Shown here in pieces: positions 34,583 through 42,953 of a DNA stretch of 64,000 bases. The DNA comes from Bog-473 sp963777485. Lineage in GTDB: Bacteria > Actinomycetota > Acidimicrobiia > Acidimicrobiales > RAAP-2. The position numbers were made by a program, and so were the translations under genes. Numbering within the stretch: position 1 is the stretch's first letter; each line of letters opens with the position of its first letter. The DNA lies in assembly GCA_963777485.1 (NCBI GenBank), contig CAVZQP010000002.1, positions 248,001 through 312,000 on the forward strand. The letters run 5' to 3'. The notes under the pieces are model-generated. The model saw nothing but the letters and a program-made list of their open reading frames with translations, made no database searches and was not told where the DNA came from.

Positions 34583-35548
34583 GTGACGGTCACCGATCAC
34601 GACGTCCACGAACCCGAACCAGAGCAGCGCAGTGACGGGTGGAGCCGGCGCCGCGTCCTGACCCGTGGGCTCGGGGGGCTCGCCGGCCTCGTGGCTGCAG
34701 GTGCCGTCGGGTTCGAGCTGGTGGAGCACGGCGTCCTGCCCGGGAAGCAGGAGCTCGACCAGCTCGACGGTGCGTGTTCGGTCGCCGCCCCGCCGTTGCG
34801 TTTCCGCAATCCAGGGCCTTCCAGGTCAGGGACCTTCTTTTCACGGGCCCGGCACCGTCAGGTCGGCTACACCATCGCCTGGCCACCGGCCCATGGCCCG
34901 GGCGACGCGTTGCCACTCGTCGTCATGCTCCACGGGTTCGGCGCCAACCACACGAACGCGCTCACCTCCATGTCGCCGGCGCAAGCAGTCGCGCTCGACG
35001 TCGACGGTGTCCCGTTGCCGCCGCTGGCGATGGTCACCGTCGACGGCGGCGGCGGCTACTGGAACCCGCATCCGCACGACGACCCGATGCAGATGGTGGT
35101 CGGGGAGCTGGTCCCGATGTGCCAGACACTGAACCTCGGACGGCCTCCGCAGCGCATCGGCACCATGGGCGTTTCGATGGGTGGGTACGGGGCGCTGCTC
35201 CTCGCCGAGAAGGACCCGGGCCTCTTCGGCGCCGTCGCCGCCATCAGTCCGGCGGTCTGGACGAACTATGCGGAGGCGAATGGAGCCAACGCCGGCGCGT
35301 ACGCGTCAGCAGCCGACTTCGCGTCGGACGACGCGGTGACCAACGCGTGGTCGTTGGCCCACACGCCTGTCCGCGTCGCCTCGGGTTTGGACGACCCGTT
35401 CCATCCCGGCGTCGTCGCGTTGGCGCGGGCGCTGCCGAGGTCCGCCGCCGTCGAGCTCTCGCCGGGCTGCCACACCGGGTCGTTCTTCACCGCAGAGGAG
35501 CCTCCCTCGCTGGTTTTCTTGGGCACGCATCTCTCCGCCGGCCGCTGA
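34583..35548 (+). CDS. Tat-secreted esterase (esterase D / antigen 85-like)
   Basis: A 321-residue alpha/beta hydrolase. The N-terminus has a twin-arginine signal (SRRRVLTRGLGGLAGLVAAG, about residues 20-39). The catalytic domain shows LPLVVMLHGFGANHTN, the nucleophile elbow GVSMGGYG (GxSxG, about 195) and a closing GCHTG that supplies the His. The family includes mycolyltransferases and S-formylglutathione hydrolases; no mycolate genes are nearby, so it is best called an esterase. GTG 34583 is used; GTG 34571 is possible. It lies 29 nt after the PadR-linked membrane protein. Confidence 0.8.
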   Translation: MTVTDHDVHEPEPEQRSDGWSRRRVLTRGLGGLAGLVAAGAVGFELVEHGVLPGKQELDQLDGACSVAAPPLRFRNPGPSRSGTFFSRARHRQVGYTIAWPPAHGPGDALPLVVMLHGFGANHTNALTSMSPAQAVALDVDGVPLPPLAMVTVDGGGGYWNPHPHDDPMQMVVGELVPMCQTLNLGRPPQRIGTMGVSMGGYGALLLAEKDPGLFGAVAAISPAVWTNYAEANGANAGAYASAADFASDDAVTNAWSLAHTPVRVASGLDDPFHPGVVALARALPRSAAVELSPGCHTGSFFTAEEPPSLVFLGTHLSAGR

Positions 35549-35604
35549 TCCCGCCGCCTACCATCGGCCTGACCAGAGGCAGAGGACAGAGGGCGAGGTG
35601 GCCG

Positions 35605-36402
35605 ATGGCGAAGGTCGTGCTGATCACGGGTGCGTCGGCGGGCATCGGCCGGGCCACGGCGGACCGGCTGCATGCCACCGGCTGGACGGTCGTCGGGGCG
35701 AGCAGGCGGGGGACGTCATCGGGCGGTTGGCAGCCGCTGAAGATAGACGTCGACGACGACGACGACACGAGCCGGGGGGTGGCGGGCGTCATCCGCGAGC
35801 ACGGACGACTCGATGCGGTCGTTGCGTCCGCCGGCTGGGGTCTCGCCGGGCCGGTGGAGCTGACGCCGATCGACCAGGCCAAGGCCCAGGTCGAGACGAA
35901 CTTCTGGGGCGTCGTACGGGTGGTGCAATCCGCGCTCGGGGCCATGCGGGAGCAACGGGCGGGCCGGCTCGTGCTGGTCAGTTCGATCGGAGGACTCATC
36001 GCTCTGCCCTTCCAGGCCTTCTACAGCGCGAGCAAATACGCGCTGGAGGGCTACGCCGAAGGACTGGCCTACGAGATCGAACCTTTCGGCGTCCACGTGA
36101 CGCTCGTGGAGCCTGGCAACATCCGCACCGACTTCACGGCAAGCCGGCGCACCATCGATGAGGATGCCAGCGGGGCCTACTCCGACGCCGCGACCAGAGC
36201 GATCACGCTTATGGAGAAGGACGAGATGAACGGCGCGCCGCCCGAGTCGGCCGCCGCCGCGATCCAGCGAGTCCTCGAGGCGAGACGCCCCCGGCGCCGT
36301 GTCTCCGTGGGCAAGGTGGGGGAGCGGATCGGGATCCCGGCCAAGCGGCTGCTGCCCCACCGCCTCTTCGAAATGGCAGCGGGGTCCAGCTTGGGCGTGT
36401 GA
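35605..36402 (+). CDS. SDR oxidoreductase
   Basis: A 265-residue classical short-chain dehydrogenase. The nucleotide-binding motif is LITGASAGIG (residues 6-15), the structural VASAG stands in for NNAG, and the active site is SSIGG (Ser) with YSASK (Tyr, Lys), followed by VTLVEPGNIRTDF. The cofactor loop after beta-2 (GASRR) suggests NADP(H). ATG 35605 has GAGGGCGAGG upstream. The substrate is unknown; the 30-residue C-terminal extension with PRRRVSVGKVG is typical of the KduD/DltE-like group. Confidence 0.9.
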   Translation: MAKVVLITGASAGIGRATADRLHATGWTVVGASRRGTSSGGWQPLKIDVDDDDDTSRGVAGVIREHGRLDAVVASAGWGLAGPVELTPIDQAKAQVETNFWGVVRVVQSALGAMREQRAGRLVLVSSIGGLIALPFQAFYSASKYALEGYAEGLAYEIEPFGVHVTLVEPGNIRTDFTASRRTIDEDASGAYSDAATRAITLMEKDEMNGAPPESAAAAIQRVLEARRPRRRVSVGKVGERIGIPAKRLLPHRLFEMAAGSSLGV

Positions 36403-36577
36403 TTGGGCCGACCCGAATCCTCGGGGACCGTTCTGGGTAGATTCCCTCCGGGCACGGATGTGTGCTCGGGGGTTCACCAGCCCCGGAGCGAGTCAGAGTG
36501 GTGGCGCCTATGCGACGTGGTGTGAATCGGGGCACCCGGGGAACCGCCGGTCCGGCCCGTCCGGGGAGCGGGTTGCG

Positions 36578-37087
36578 ATGACACGGACCGGCCTCGTCCT
36601 CCACAAGCACCGCCATGCCAGGCCCAATGTCTCGTATGCCGGGCTCCCCGGAGCGTCCTTCGGGATCCGGATCAAGGCGCTGTTGCTCACCTGCTGTCTG
36701 GTGGTCGCGACGTTGGGCGTGGGCTGGCTCGTCTGGAGCGTGCTCGAGTGGCGACGTGGCAGTACGGCGAGCTTCCGGTTGACCGGGCTCCGAGTCGTTC
36801 GTCATTCCGACGGCACGCCCATCGGCCTGGGGTGGTCGATCCTCCGCAACGCCGTCCTGTGCACGGTCCTCTTGATCCCGACGATCCTTGCTTGTGTCGT
36901 GATCGCCATCGCGTTCGTGATGGGAGCGTCCCCGCCCAACGACCTCTTCAGCAAGCCTCGCAATGCCCCTTGGGACCGGATCTGCAGGACCACCGTGGTC
37001 CAGGAGCGCCGCCGGCCGTTCTCGCGAGGGAAGTACGCCCGCCTGAGCGAGTGGCCACCGGCCAATGTGCCCGTCAGCATGAACTGA
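36578..37087 (+). CDS. RDD-family membrane protein
   Basis: A 169-residue membrane protein with helices at about 30-55 and 95-120. The C-terminal half matches the RDD pattern (LTGLRVVRHSDGTPIGLGWSILRN, then WDRICRTTVVQ), where the signature Arg and Asp residues are present but shifted from the classic RDD positions. RDD proteins are thought to be ion/small-molecule transporters or accessory subunits. ATG 36578 follows GGGGAGCGGG. Confidence 0.7.
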   Translation: MTRTGLVLHKHRHARPNVSYAGLPGASFGIRIKALLLTCCLVVATLGVGWLVWSVLEWRRGSTASFRLTGLRVVRHSDGTPIGLGWSILRNAVLCTVLLIPTILACVVIAIAFVMGASPPNDLFSKPRNAPWDRICRTTVVQERRRPFSRGKYARLSEWPPANVPVSMN

Positions 37088-37161
37088 CCTCCGGGGCTGG
37101 CCCGGGCGTCACTAAGGTCGCCCCGACCATCGGGGTCGGACGCTCGGGAGGGCGGGGCTCA

Positions 37162-39501
37162 ATGTCGAGAGTGTCATCGACGGCACGGCGTGCGATGCCA
37201 TCGCTGCTGATCGCGTTCCTCTGTGGGTGGTTACTGGCGACCTTGCTGCCGGCCGCAACCGCGACCGCCAGCGCGACAACGAGTTCGACCATTGCGTTCA
37301 CCGCCGCCGGCAGCGCCGAACAGGTCTACGCGGTCGGCCTGTCGCCGGAGACGAAGGCGTCACTACTCGGGCCCACCGGTCACGTCGTCGCCACGAACCA
37401 CGCCGACTCCCTCGGCGGGGTGTTGTTCCGCAACGTGCACCCCGGCAGCGGCTATCGGGTGCGCGTCGATGCAACCAGCGAGGAATCGCAACCGGTCACG
37501 GTCCACACACAGGCCTCGGCCCCGTGGGACCCGAGCGTCTACCGCCAGTCGATCCCGACCAGCGGGTACGGCTACCTGACGACGCGGGACGGGACCAAGC
37601 TCGCGATCGACGTGCGTCTCCCCTCCCAGCGCGCCACCACCTACCCCACCGTGATCGAGTACGCGGGATACGGGTACGCCGATCCCGCCGGACCCGACAG
37701 CGGCATTGCGGTCCTGGCCAACCTCATGGGCTTCGCAGTGGTCGACGTGAACATGCGCGGCACCGGCTGCTCCGGCGGCGCCTTCGACTACTTCGAGACG
37801 TTGCAGGACCTCGACGGCTACGACGTCGTCGAGGCCGTGGCCCACCAGCCGTGGGTGCTCGGCCACAAGGTCGGCATGATCGGGATCTCCTACGGCGGCA
37901 TCAGTCAGCTCTTCACAGCCCAGCTCGACCCCCCGGACCTCGCTGCGATCTCCCCCTTCTCGGTGATCGACGCGACGGCGTCGACGCTGTACCCGGGCGG
38001 CATCCTCAACACGGGCTTCGCCACCGGATGGGCGCAGGGTCGCCAGCACGATGCGGAGCCGGCCGGCCCGCAGACAGGCCAGCCCTGGGCCTACCAGCGC
38101 ATCCAAGGTGGCGACGCCATCTGCTCGGCCAACCAGGCCCTGCACGGCGAGGCGACCGACCTCGACGCCAAGATCGCCGCCAACTCGCACTACACCCCGG
38201 CCGTCGCCGACCCCATCGACCCCGTGTCGTTCGTGCACAAGGTCAAGGCGCCCGTCTTCCTGGCCTGCCAGTGGGAGGACGAACAGACGGGCGGCCAGTG
38301 TCCCGAACTGGTCCGGCACTTCACCGGGACGACGAAGAAGTGGTTCACCTTCACCAACGGCGCCCACATCGACTCGCTCGACCCCGCCACGTTCGACCGC
38401 TGGTACGACTTCCTCGAGCTGTACGTCGCGCACCGGCCGCCGCAAACCAATGCGTCAGGCCTGCACGCCGTGGCGCCGTTGATCTACCAGATGGCGATGG
38501 GGCTGCCGCCGGGCAGCCAAGTCGAGCTGCCGTCCGATCCCGTCCAGCAGATCCCGACGTACAACGCCGCGCTCGCGGCCTTCGACAAGCTGCCCGCGGT
38601 GCGCGTGCTCTTCGACAACGGCGCCGGGAAGCCCGCCGGAGTCACTTCCAGCGCAGGTGACCCGAATGCGGGATTCGAGAAGTCCTTCTCGACCTACCCG
38701 GTCCCGTCCACCGCACAGGCCTGGTATCTCGGATCGGGCGGCACGCTGGCCGCCAAACCGTCCGGCACCAACAGCACCGGCGCCGGTATCGACCAGTACA
38801 CGTCCGACGCGCACGCGGTACCACTGACCGACTACAACGGATCCGATACCGAGACCGGCGGGTTGTGGAGCAACGCCTTGGCCTGGCAGTGGGACTGGCA
38901 GCAGAACCCGGCCGGCACTGCGGTCTCCTACGTGACGGCCCCGTTGGCGACGGACACCACGGTCGTCGGCGGGGGCGCCGTGGATCTCTGGGTCCGGTCG
39001 TCGACACCCGACGTCGACTTGCAGGCCACCGTCAGCGAGGTACGGCCCGACGGCAACGAGACCTTCGTACAGAACGGCTGGTTGCGGGCCAGCGAACGCG
39101 CACTCTCGAAGAGCTCCGCCGACATCCTCGGCATCGCCAGCACGGCCGCCGACCCCGTCCCGAGCTTCACGCCCGCCGACGCCGCGCCGATGCCCGCCGG
39201 CAAATTCGTGAAGGTGGTGATCCCCCTCTACGACGAGGGGCATGTCTACCGGGCCGGGTCCCGCATCCGCGTCACGATCTCGGCACCCAACGGGACGCAG
39301 CCCGTGTGGTCCTTCGGCCAGACCGAACCGTCAGGCACGGCGACCGTGAGCGTCGCCCACTCCGCGTCCATGCCGTCGAGCTTGGTGCTCCCGGTCGTGG
39401 CGGGCGTTACCGCGCCGACGCCGCTGCCTCCGTGCCCGAGCCTGCGCAGTGAGCCGTGCCGGCCCTACCGGGCGATCGTGAACAAGACCACGCCACAGTG
39501 A
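37162..39501 (+). CDS. Secreted CocE/NonD-type S15 hydrolase (X-Pro dipeptidyl-peptidase family)
   Basis: A 779-residue exported serine hydrolase. A signal peptide (LIAFLCGWLLATLLPAATATA) precedes an N-terminal beta domain; the alpha/beta-hydrolase core begins at TRDGTKLAIDVRLP, carries the nucleophile in GISYGGISQ (GxSYGG), and the likely His in TNGAHIDS. The C-terminal beta-sandwich (DLWVRSS through SVAHSASMPSSLVLPVV) is the PepX_C domain. Relatives cleave dipeptides after proline or hydrolyse esters such as cocaine; the substrate is undefined. ATG 37162 has GGGAGGGCGGGG upstream. Confidence 0.88.
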   Translation: MSRVSSTARRAMPSLLIAFLCGWLLATLLPAATATASATTSSTIAFTAAGSAEQVYAVGLSPETKASLLGPTGHVVATNHADSLGGVLFRNVHPGSGYRVRVDATSEESQPVTVHTQASAPWDPSVYRQSIPTSGYGYLTTRDGTKLAIDVRLPSQRATTYPTVIEYAGYGYADPAGPDSGIAVLANLMGFAVVDVNMRGTGCSGGAFDYFETLQDLDGYDVVEAVAHQPWVLGHKVGMIGISYGGISQLFTAQLDPPDLAAISPFSVIDATASTLYPGGILNTGFATGWAQGRQHDAEPAGPQTGQPWAYQRIQGGDAICSANQALHGEATDLDAKIAANSHYTPAVADPIDPVSFVHKVKAPVFLACQWEDEQTGGQCPELVRHFTGTTKKWFTFTNGAHIDSLDPATFDRWYDFLELYVAHRPPQTNASGLHAVAPLIYQMAMGLPPGSQVELPSDPVQQIPTYNAALAAFDKLPAVRVLFDNGAGKPAGVTSSAGDPNAGFEKSFSTYPVPSTAQAWYLGSGGTLAAKPSGTNSTGAGIDQYTSDAHAVPLTDYNGSDTETGGLWSNALAWQWDWQQNPAGTAVSYVTAPLATDTTVVGGGAVDLWVRSSTPDVDLQATVSEVRPDGNETFVQNGWLRASERALSKSSADILGIASTAADPVPSFTPADAAPMPAGKFVKVVIPLYDEGHVYRAGSRIRVTISAPNGTQPVWSFGQTEPSGTATVSVAHSASMPSSLVLPVVAGVTAPTPLPPCPSLRSEPCRPYRAIVNKTTPQ

Positions 39502-39548
39502 GCGATTTCGAGGTGCCCGGGTGCGCTCGCTCGAGCCGAAGCGTTAGC

Positions 39549-40814
39549 TCAGGCCGGCGCGGCCACGACGACGGCGGCGCCGCCGGTCTTGGACTCGTAC
39601 ATGGCGCGGTCGGCGCGGGCGGTCAGCACGTCGGGTGACTCGTCGGCACCGTCGGTCCACGCCATGCCGACGCTGGCGCCGAGCTCGAGCGTGCCCTCCG
39701 CGATGTCCACGGGCTGGATGCTCTCGCTGATGCGCTGTGCGACGGGGTGGACCGACTCGATGTTCGGGACCTCCGGGCAGACGACCAGGAACTCGTCACC
39801 GCCCAGGCGCCCGATGGCGTCGCCGGTGCGGATGGCGCCGCGGATGCACGCAGCCGCCCAGAGCAACGCCTTGTCACCTGCGGCGTGGCCGTGGCAGTCG
39901 TTGATCTCCTTGAAGCGGTTCAGGTCGACGAAGATCGCCGCCACGCCGACGCCGGACTCACGGGCGCTCCGGAGGGCCAGGTCGAGGAATTCGAAGATGG
40001 CCGCTCGATTCAGGCAGCCGGTCAACGTGTCGGTGGACGCCCGTAGCTCCAGTTCGTGGCGGAGGTCGACGCTCTCGGTCACGTCGCTCAGACAGCCGAT
40101 GGCCCCGGTCACCGCGCCCGCGCCGTCAGTCAGCGGGCGCAGGCTCACCTGGCAGACCCGGGTGGTGGCGAAGTCAGGGTGGGGGACGACGACGTTGAAA
40201 TGCAGTTCGAGCCCGTCGATCTCGCGCCCGGAAAATGCGGCATCGACGGCGGCATCGAGCCGGCGACGGTCGTCGTCGGCGATGACGGCGAACAGGCTCG
40301 CCATCTCCGGCGCCGGCGCCGCGCCCAAGATGCGGTGCAGCCGCCCGTTTGTGAACAGGACCCGCCTGTCCCGGTCGACCTGGAAGACGCCGACGGGGAG
40401 CGCGTCCGTCAACCGGGCGATCAGCTCCTCACGGGCGCGGACTTGTTCCGCCAGGCCGTCCGCGCCGGCCTCGGCCGGGCGGATGACGGTGAAGACGTGA
40501 GGGTCGTCGGGATCGTCGAGACGGTTGGTGTTCTCGCAGTCGATCCATCGCCATCCGCCGTCGGCCTGGCGGTAGCGCCCACGGAAGATCCGGGTCGTGC
40601 CCGGCGTGCCGATCATGGCGAACCACGCGCCGATAGCGTCGGCCTGGTCGTCGGGGTGGATGAAGACCGTCGAGGGCGACCCCATGATCTGGTCGGGTCG
40701 CCACCCGAGGATCTCGGTGACGGAGTCGTCGATCGAAGTGATGACGCCGGCTTCGTTGCGGATCACCCTGCATTCCGGCATCCGCTGCTCGCCCTCGCTC
40801 GGTTGGTCATCCAT
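39549..40814 (-). CDS. Diguanylate cyclase with two PAS domains
   Basis: A 421-residue soluble c-di-GMP synthase. PAS domains span about residues 15-125 (ITSIDDSVTEILGWRPDQIMG) and 145-265 (DALPVGVFQVDRDRRVLFTNG), followed by a GGDEF domain from about 270. The active-site motif GRLGGDEFLVV is intact, and an upstream RxxD-type inhibitory motif is not obvious. ATG 40814 with AGGA upstream is preferred; GTG 40928 would add 38 poorly structured residues. It is divergent from a second diguanylate cyclase, so c-di-GMP output is probably controlled by two different inputs here. Confidence 0.9.
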   Translation of the reverse strand: MDDQPSEGEQRMPECRVIRNEAGVITSIDDSVTEILGWRPDQIMGSPSTVFIHPDDQADAIGAWFAMIGTPGTTRIFRGRYRQADGGWRWIDCENTNRLDDPDDPHVFTVIRPAEAGADGLAEQVRAREELIARLTDALPVGVFQVDRDRRVLFTNGRLHRILGAAPAPEMASLFAVIADDDRRRLDAAVDAAFSGREIDGLELHFNVVVPHPDFATTRVCQVSLRPLTDGAGAVTGAIGCLSDVTESVDLRHELELRASTDTLTGCLNRAAIFEFLDLALRSARESGVGVAAIFVDLNRFKEINDCHGHAAGDKALLWAAACIRGAIRTGDAIGRLGGDEFLVVCPEVPNIESVHPVAQRISESIQPVDIAEGTLELGASVGMAWTDGADESPDVLTARADRAMYESKTGGAAVVVAAPA

Positions 40815-41199
40815 CACATCCTGAATCGGTCCATTCCGTCCAGGGCTTGATAGGACAGGAGGCCCAATCTGAGGGTCGGCTTCGCCGGCCGCGCCGGTCG
40901 TGATGCGAGGGTCCGTCGGCGGCGTCACGCCGGTCCCGCCGGGCAGGAATGAAGGGAGGCCCGCCGGAAGGGTTCGGGCAGGGCCGATGCCGCAATCCCT
41001 ATGAAGAGGACGCAGCCCGGCTCAACGGTCGGCTCAACGCGGCGGCGATCCCTAGGCGTGGTGCCTAGCGGGCGTGGGACTTTCGGCCGTAACTCCTCAA
41101 GATCGTGCGCCAGGTGGACGAAACGCCTATGTGTATCGCGCTGCACGCGCGTGGATCCCGAGCCATGGGGGACGTGTCCGCCGGGGGAAAGAGGAAGCC
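40815..41199. other. Divergent region between two GGDEF genes
   Basis: No separate gene is seen (part may encode the longer N-terminus of the leftward gene). A hairpin CTAGGC-GTGGT-GCCTAG lies at 41052-41068 and is followed by GGGACTTTCGGCC. I cannot match it to a known c-di-GMP riboswitch. Confidence 0.4.
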
Positions 41200-42564
41200 A
41201 TGGTCACCGAGGAGGAGTGGACCGGAGAGGTCGCTCGGACCAACCGACTGCGCTGGGTGAGCCTGTTCGGCGGGCTCTTCGTCGTCGCCCTGATTTTCGT
41301 GCCGTGCATCATGGCCGGCGAGGCGCTTACGTCGGGATTCGCCGCTGACCTCGTGGCGGCCGGCCTGATGCTCGTCATCCTCGGACCCATGTCGGCCGGA
41401 CTGATCGTGCTCAGCGCGCGTCAACAGGAAAAGACGGACGCGAAGGTCCTCGCGTTGAACGCCGAGTTGAGCGAGGCGATCGCCAACGCAGACATGCAGG
41501 CGGGGATCCGGGATTCGCAGGTGCAGCGGCAGCGCTTCGAGAGCCGGCTGGCCAACGCGTTGGACATGGCGGAGGGTGAGCCGGAGGTCATCGACGTCAT
41601 CGAGCGGTCGTTCGGCAGGATCTTGCCGGACGCTCCCGTCGAGCTGTTGCTGGCTGACAACAGCCACGCCCACTTGCACCGGATGGCGGCGGTGGGGCCC
41701 GACGGCGAGCCGCCGTGCTGCGCGGTGGACTCCCCGGACCGCTGCCCGGCGGCGCGCCGGGCGCAGATCCAGGCGTTCTCCGACAGCGACGATCTCGATG
41801 CGTGCCCGAAGCTGCGCAACCGCCCGCAGGGGCGGCTCTCCGCACTCTGCGTGCCGGTCTCGATCATGGGACGGACCGTGGGCGTCATCCATGCCACGGG
41901 CGAGCCCGAGGCCACCGTGGTCGACGACCGGGTCGACGACCTGACGACGCTGGCCAAGCTGGCGGGCGCCCGCCTCGGCCTGCTGCGGGTCATGGCCGAG
42001 ACGCAGCTCCAGGCCTCGACGGACACGTTGACCGGTTTGCTCAACCGCCGCTCGTTCTCCGAGGAGTATGCGGGCATCGGCCATCAGCTGTACCCCGTCG
42101 CCGTCGCCATGGCCGACCTCGACCATTTCAAGACACTCAACGACACCTACGGGCACGAGACGGGGGACCGCGCCCTGCGCCTGTTCGCCCGCGTCCTGCG
42201 CGACACGCTGCGGACGAGCGACGTCGTGGGACGCCACGGCGGAGAGGAGTTCGCCATCGCGTTCCCGGATTGCTCGGCGGTGGACGCCACGCGGGCGCTC
42301 AACACGGTGCGGGCCCATCTCGACGCCGCGATCACGGTCGGCGGCCTGCCCAAGTTCACGGTGAGCTTCGGCATCACCGAAGCAGAGCCCGGCGAGGAGT
42401 TCAGCACCGTGTTGCGGCGGGCCGACGGCGCGCTGATGCTGGCCAAGCAGCAGGGGCGCGACCGGATCGTGCTGCACGAGTCCGTGGGCGGCGACGAGGT
42501 CCCGAGCGACGGCCGGGCCGACCTGCTCGAGGCACTCGACGAGGAGTTCCTGTCGTCGGACTGA
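41200..42564 (+). CDS. Membrane diguanylate cyclase with GAF-like domain
   Basis: A 454-residue protein. Two N-terminal helices (about residues 20-42 and 48-70) anchor it, a coiled-coil linker (70-115) leads to a GAF-like domain (about 120-285) with an unusual cluster of cysteines (PPCCAVDSPDRCPAA and DACPKLRN), and a GGDEF domain follows from about 290 with GRHGGEEF (active GGEEF form). The cysteines suggest metal, haem or redox sensing, which is inference. ATG 41200 has GAGGAAG upstream. Confidence 0.9.
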   Translation: MVTEEEWTGEVARTNRLRWVSLFGGLFVVALIFVPCIMAGEALTSGFAADLVAAGLMLVILGPMSAGLIVLSARQQEKTDAKVLALNAELSEAIANADMQAGIRDSQVQRQRFESRLANALDMAEGEPEVIDVIERSFGRILPDAPVELLLADNSHAHLHRMAAVGPDGEPPCCAVDSPDRCPAARRAQIQAFSDSDDLDACPKLRNRPQGRLSALCVPVSIMGRTVGVIHATGEPEATVVDDRVDDLTTLAKLAGARLGLLRVMAETQLQASTDTLTGLLNRRSFSEEYAGIGHQLYPVAVAMADLDHFKTLNDTYGHETGDRALRLFARVLRDTLRTSDVVGRHGGEEFAIAFPDCSAVDATRALNTVRAHLDAAITVGGLPKFTVSFGITEAEPGEEFSTVLRRADGALMLAKQQGRDRIVLHESVGGDEVPSDGRADLLEALDEEFLSSD

Positions 42565-42953
42565 CCCCGGTGCCGTGCCGCTCCGACCGGACGCGTCAGG
42601 TCAGCAGATCGGCACGAGGCCCGAAGGCCCGCTGACTCTCAGACGGAGCGCAGCCACGCCTGCGCTTCATCGAGCGTCGCCCCGGTGAGAGGCCGGTGCT
42701 CCTTCATCGCCTGGACCTGTTGGGTGCGCGGGCGGGACCGGGCGCGCTCGATGCTGCACCGGGCACCTCGCTCGGCGGCTTGGGCTGCACGAGCCGCACC
42801 CCTCGTCGCACGGTGAAGCGCCGTTGCGTTCGCTGAAGTTCACCTGCCGGCAACGCGCACGTCACCGAACGGTCGAGGGCTGTTCGAATGCCGTCCGTAC
42901 GCTCCTGCGCATCGAGGGAGGGGATCGACGCCGACAAAGAGGAGCAGACAAAC
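42565..42953. other. Intergenic region, 389 nt
   Basis: No complete gene. On the minus strand a short frame ending at 42639 reads AMKEHRPLTGATLDEAQAWL, which resembles the C-terminal helix of ribosomal L7/L12-like domains and may be a gene remnant. The promoter of the secreted phosphodiesterase must lie in the right half. Confidence 0.4.

Noticed and set aside
40929..41199. c-di-GMP riboswitch before the second GGDEF gene
   Set aside because: A hairpin is present, but I cannot find the conserved core of GEMM-I or GEMM-II aptamers.
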